Of a stretch of 5,711 nucleotides of DNA, positions 5,467 to 5,711 are shown one piece after another. Position 1 is the stretch's first letter. Each line of letters begins with the position of its first letter. The stretch comes from Blautia sp. (lineage in GTDB: Bacteria > Bacillota > Clostridia > Lachnospirales > Lachnospiraceae). The stretch covers positions 1 through 5,711 of the forward strand of contig JAFOJB010000127.1 in assembly GCA_017420455.1 (NCBI GenBank). Direction: 5' to 3'. A program made the position numbers and the translations under genes. The notes under the pieces were generated by a model that did no database searches, was not told the origin of the DNA, and saw only the letters and a list, made by a program, of their open reading frames with translations.

Positions 5467-5711
5467 TTGGATAAGAAAACCGCACGGTGGATCCGCGTAA
5501 GCGGACTGCTGTTATTAATTATTTATCTGGCAATGTTGAACTATTTTCTGTTCTTTTCCGCGGCGTTCGGAAGAACAATGAACCTGGGAAGGGAAATTCA
5601 CTATAATATCAATCCCTTTACGGAGATCAGGAGGTTTCTGACCTGCAGCGCGCAGCTGGGAACAAGGGCTGTCATGGTGAATCTCCTGGGAAATGTACTG
5701 GCGTTTATGCC
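5467..5711 (+). CDS. VanZ-like family membrane protein, 5' part (81 codons seen)
   Basis: The gene runs off the window end after 81 codons. Residues 12-34 form the first membrane helix (VSGLLLLIIYLAM then an aromatic stretch). NINPFTEIRRFL at 47-58 resembles the conserved N-x-x-PF-x-x-I segment of VanZ-like proteins. NLLGNVLAFM at 72-81 matches the family's N-L-L-G-N-hydrophobic-F-M-P helix, with CC of a probable proline codon as the last two bases. VanZ itself is linked to teicoplanin resistance, but most VanZ-like proteins have no known role. The start is taken as TTG at 5467, the only good start after GGGAG (5458-5462, 4 nt) or AAGGGG (5450-5455, 11 nt); both spacings are off the ideal, so the start is uncertain. 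It lies 34 nt after the small membrane gene with no clear terminator or promoter between. Complete proteins of this family have several more helices. Confidence 0.8.
   Translation, partial: MDKKTARWIRVSGLLLLIIYLAMLNYFLFFSAAFGRTMNLGREIHYNINPFTEIRRFLTCSAQLGTRAVMVNLLGNVLAFM

Overview
This window is chromosomal DNA that most resembles a Gram-positive anaerobe of the Clostridia, probably Lachnospiraceae. The reasons are the purine-rich GGGAGG/GGAGG ribosome binding sites, two TTG starts, sigma-A-type promoters with extended -10 motifs, moderately GC-rich genes with AT-rich intergenic DNA, and the gene order pyrC-pyrF-pyrK-pyrD-pyrE with the class 1B (PyrK/PyrDB) dihydroorotate dehydrogenase. The family placement is an inference; no rRNA or other phylogenetic marker is present.

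Positions 1-464 (minus strand) hold a complete single-gene cold-shock transcription unit. It has a consensus promoter (TTGACA, 17 bp spacer, TATAAT), a predicted 5' leader of about 154 nt with small hairpins, a 66-residue cold-shock-domain protein, and a Rho-independent terminator at the window edge. A tract of repeated A-runs (465-497) lies just upstream of the -35 box and separates this unit from the divergent pyr operon.

Positions 527-5277 (plus strand) hold the pyrimidine biosynthesis operon, read from an extended -10 promoter with a predicted leader of only about 22 nt. The genes are pyrC (dihydroorotase), pyrF (class 2 OMP decarboxylase), pyrK and pyrD (the two subunits of the NAD-linked dihydroorotate dehydrogenase) and pyrE (orotate phosphoribosyltransferase). 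Together they catalyse the steps from carbamoyl aspartate to UMP: PyrC closes the ring, PyrD/PyrK oxidise dihydroorotate to orotate, PyrE adds ribose-5-phosphate from PRPP, and PyrF decarboxylates OMP to UMP. Carbamoyl phosphate synthetase, aspartate carbamoyltransferase and PyrR are not in the window. The first four genes are packed with overlaps of 8 and 4 nt or a gap of 1 nt, whereas pyrE is preceded by a 108-nt gap rich in inverted repeats.

Positions 5274-5711 hold a 52-residue single-pass membrane protein whose ATG overlaps the pyrE stop, then the start of a VanZ-like membrane protein cut off by the window end. No intrinsic terminator is visible after pyrE, so these two may be read through from the pyr operon.

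All biosynthetic genes look intact, with their key residues. I see no CRISPR array, insertion sequence, phage gene, tRNA or rRNA, and no clear sign of an undescribed multi-gene system. The most curious elements are the structured pyrD-pyrE gap, the tiny membrane protein coupled to pyrE, and the layered signals in the csp leader.
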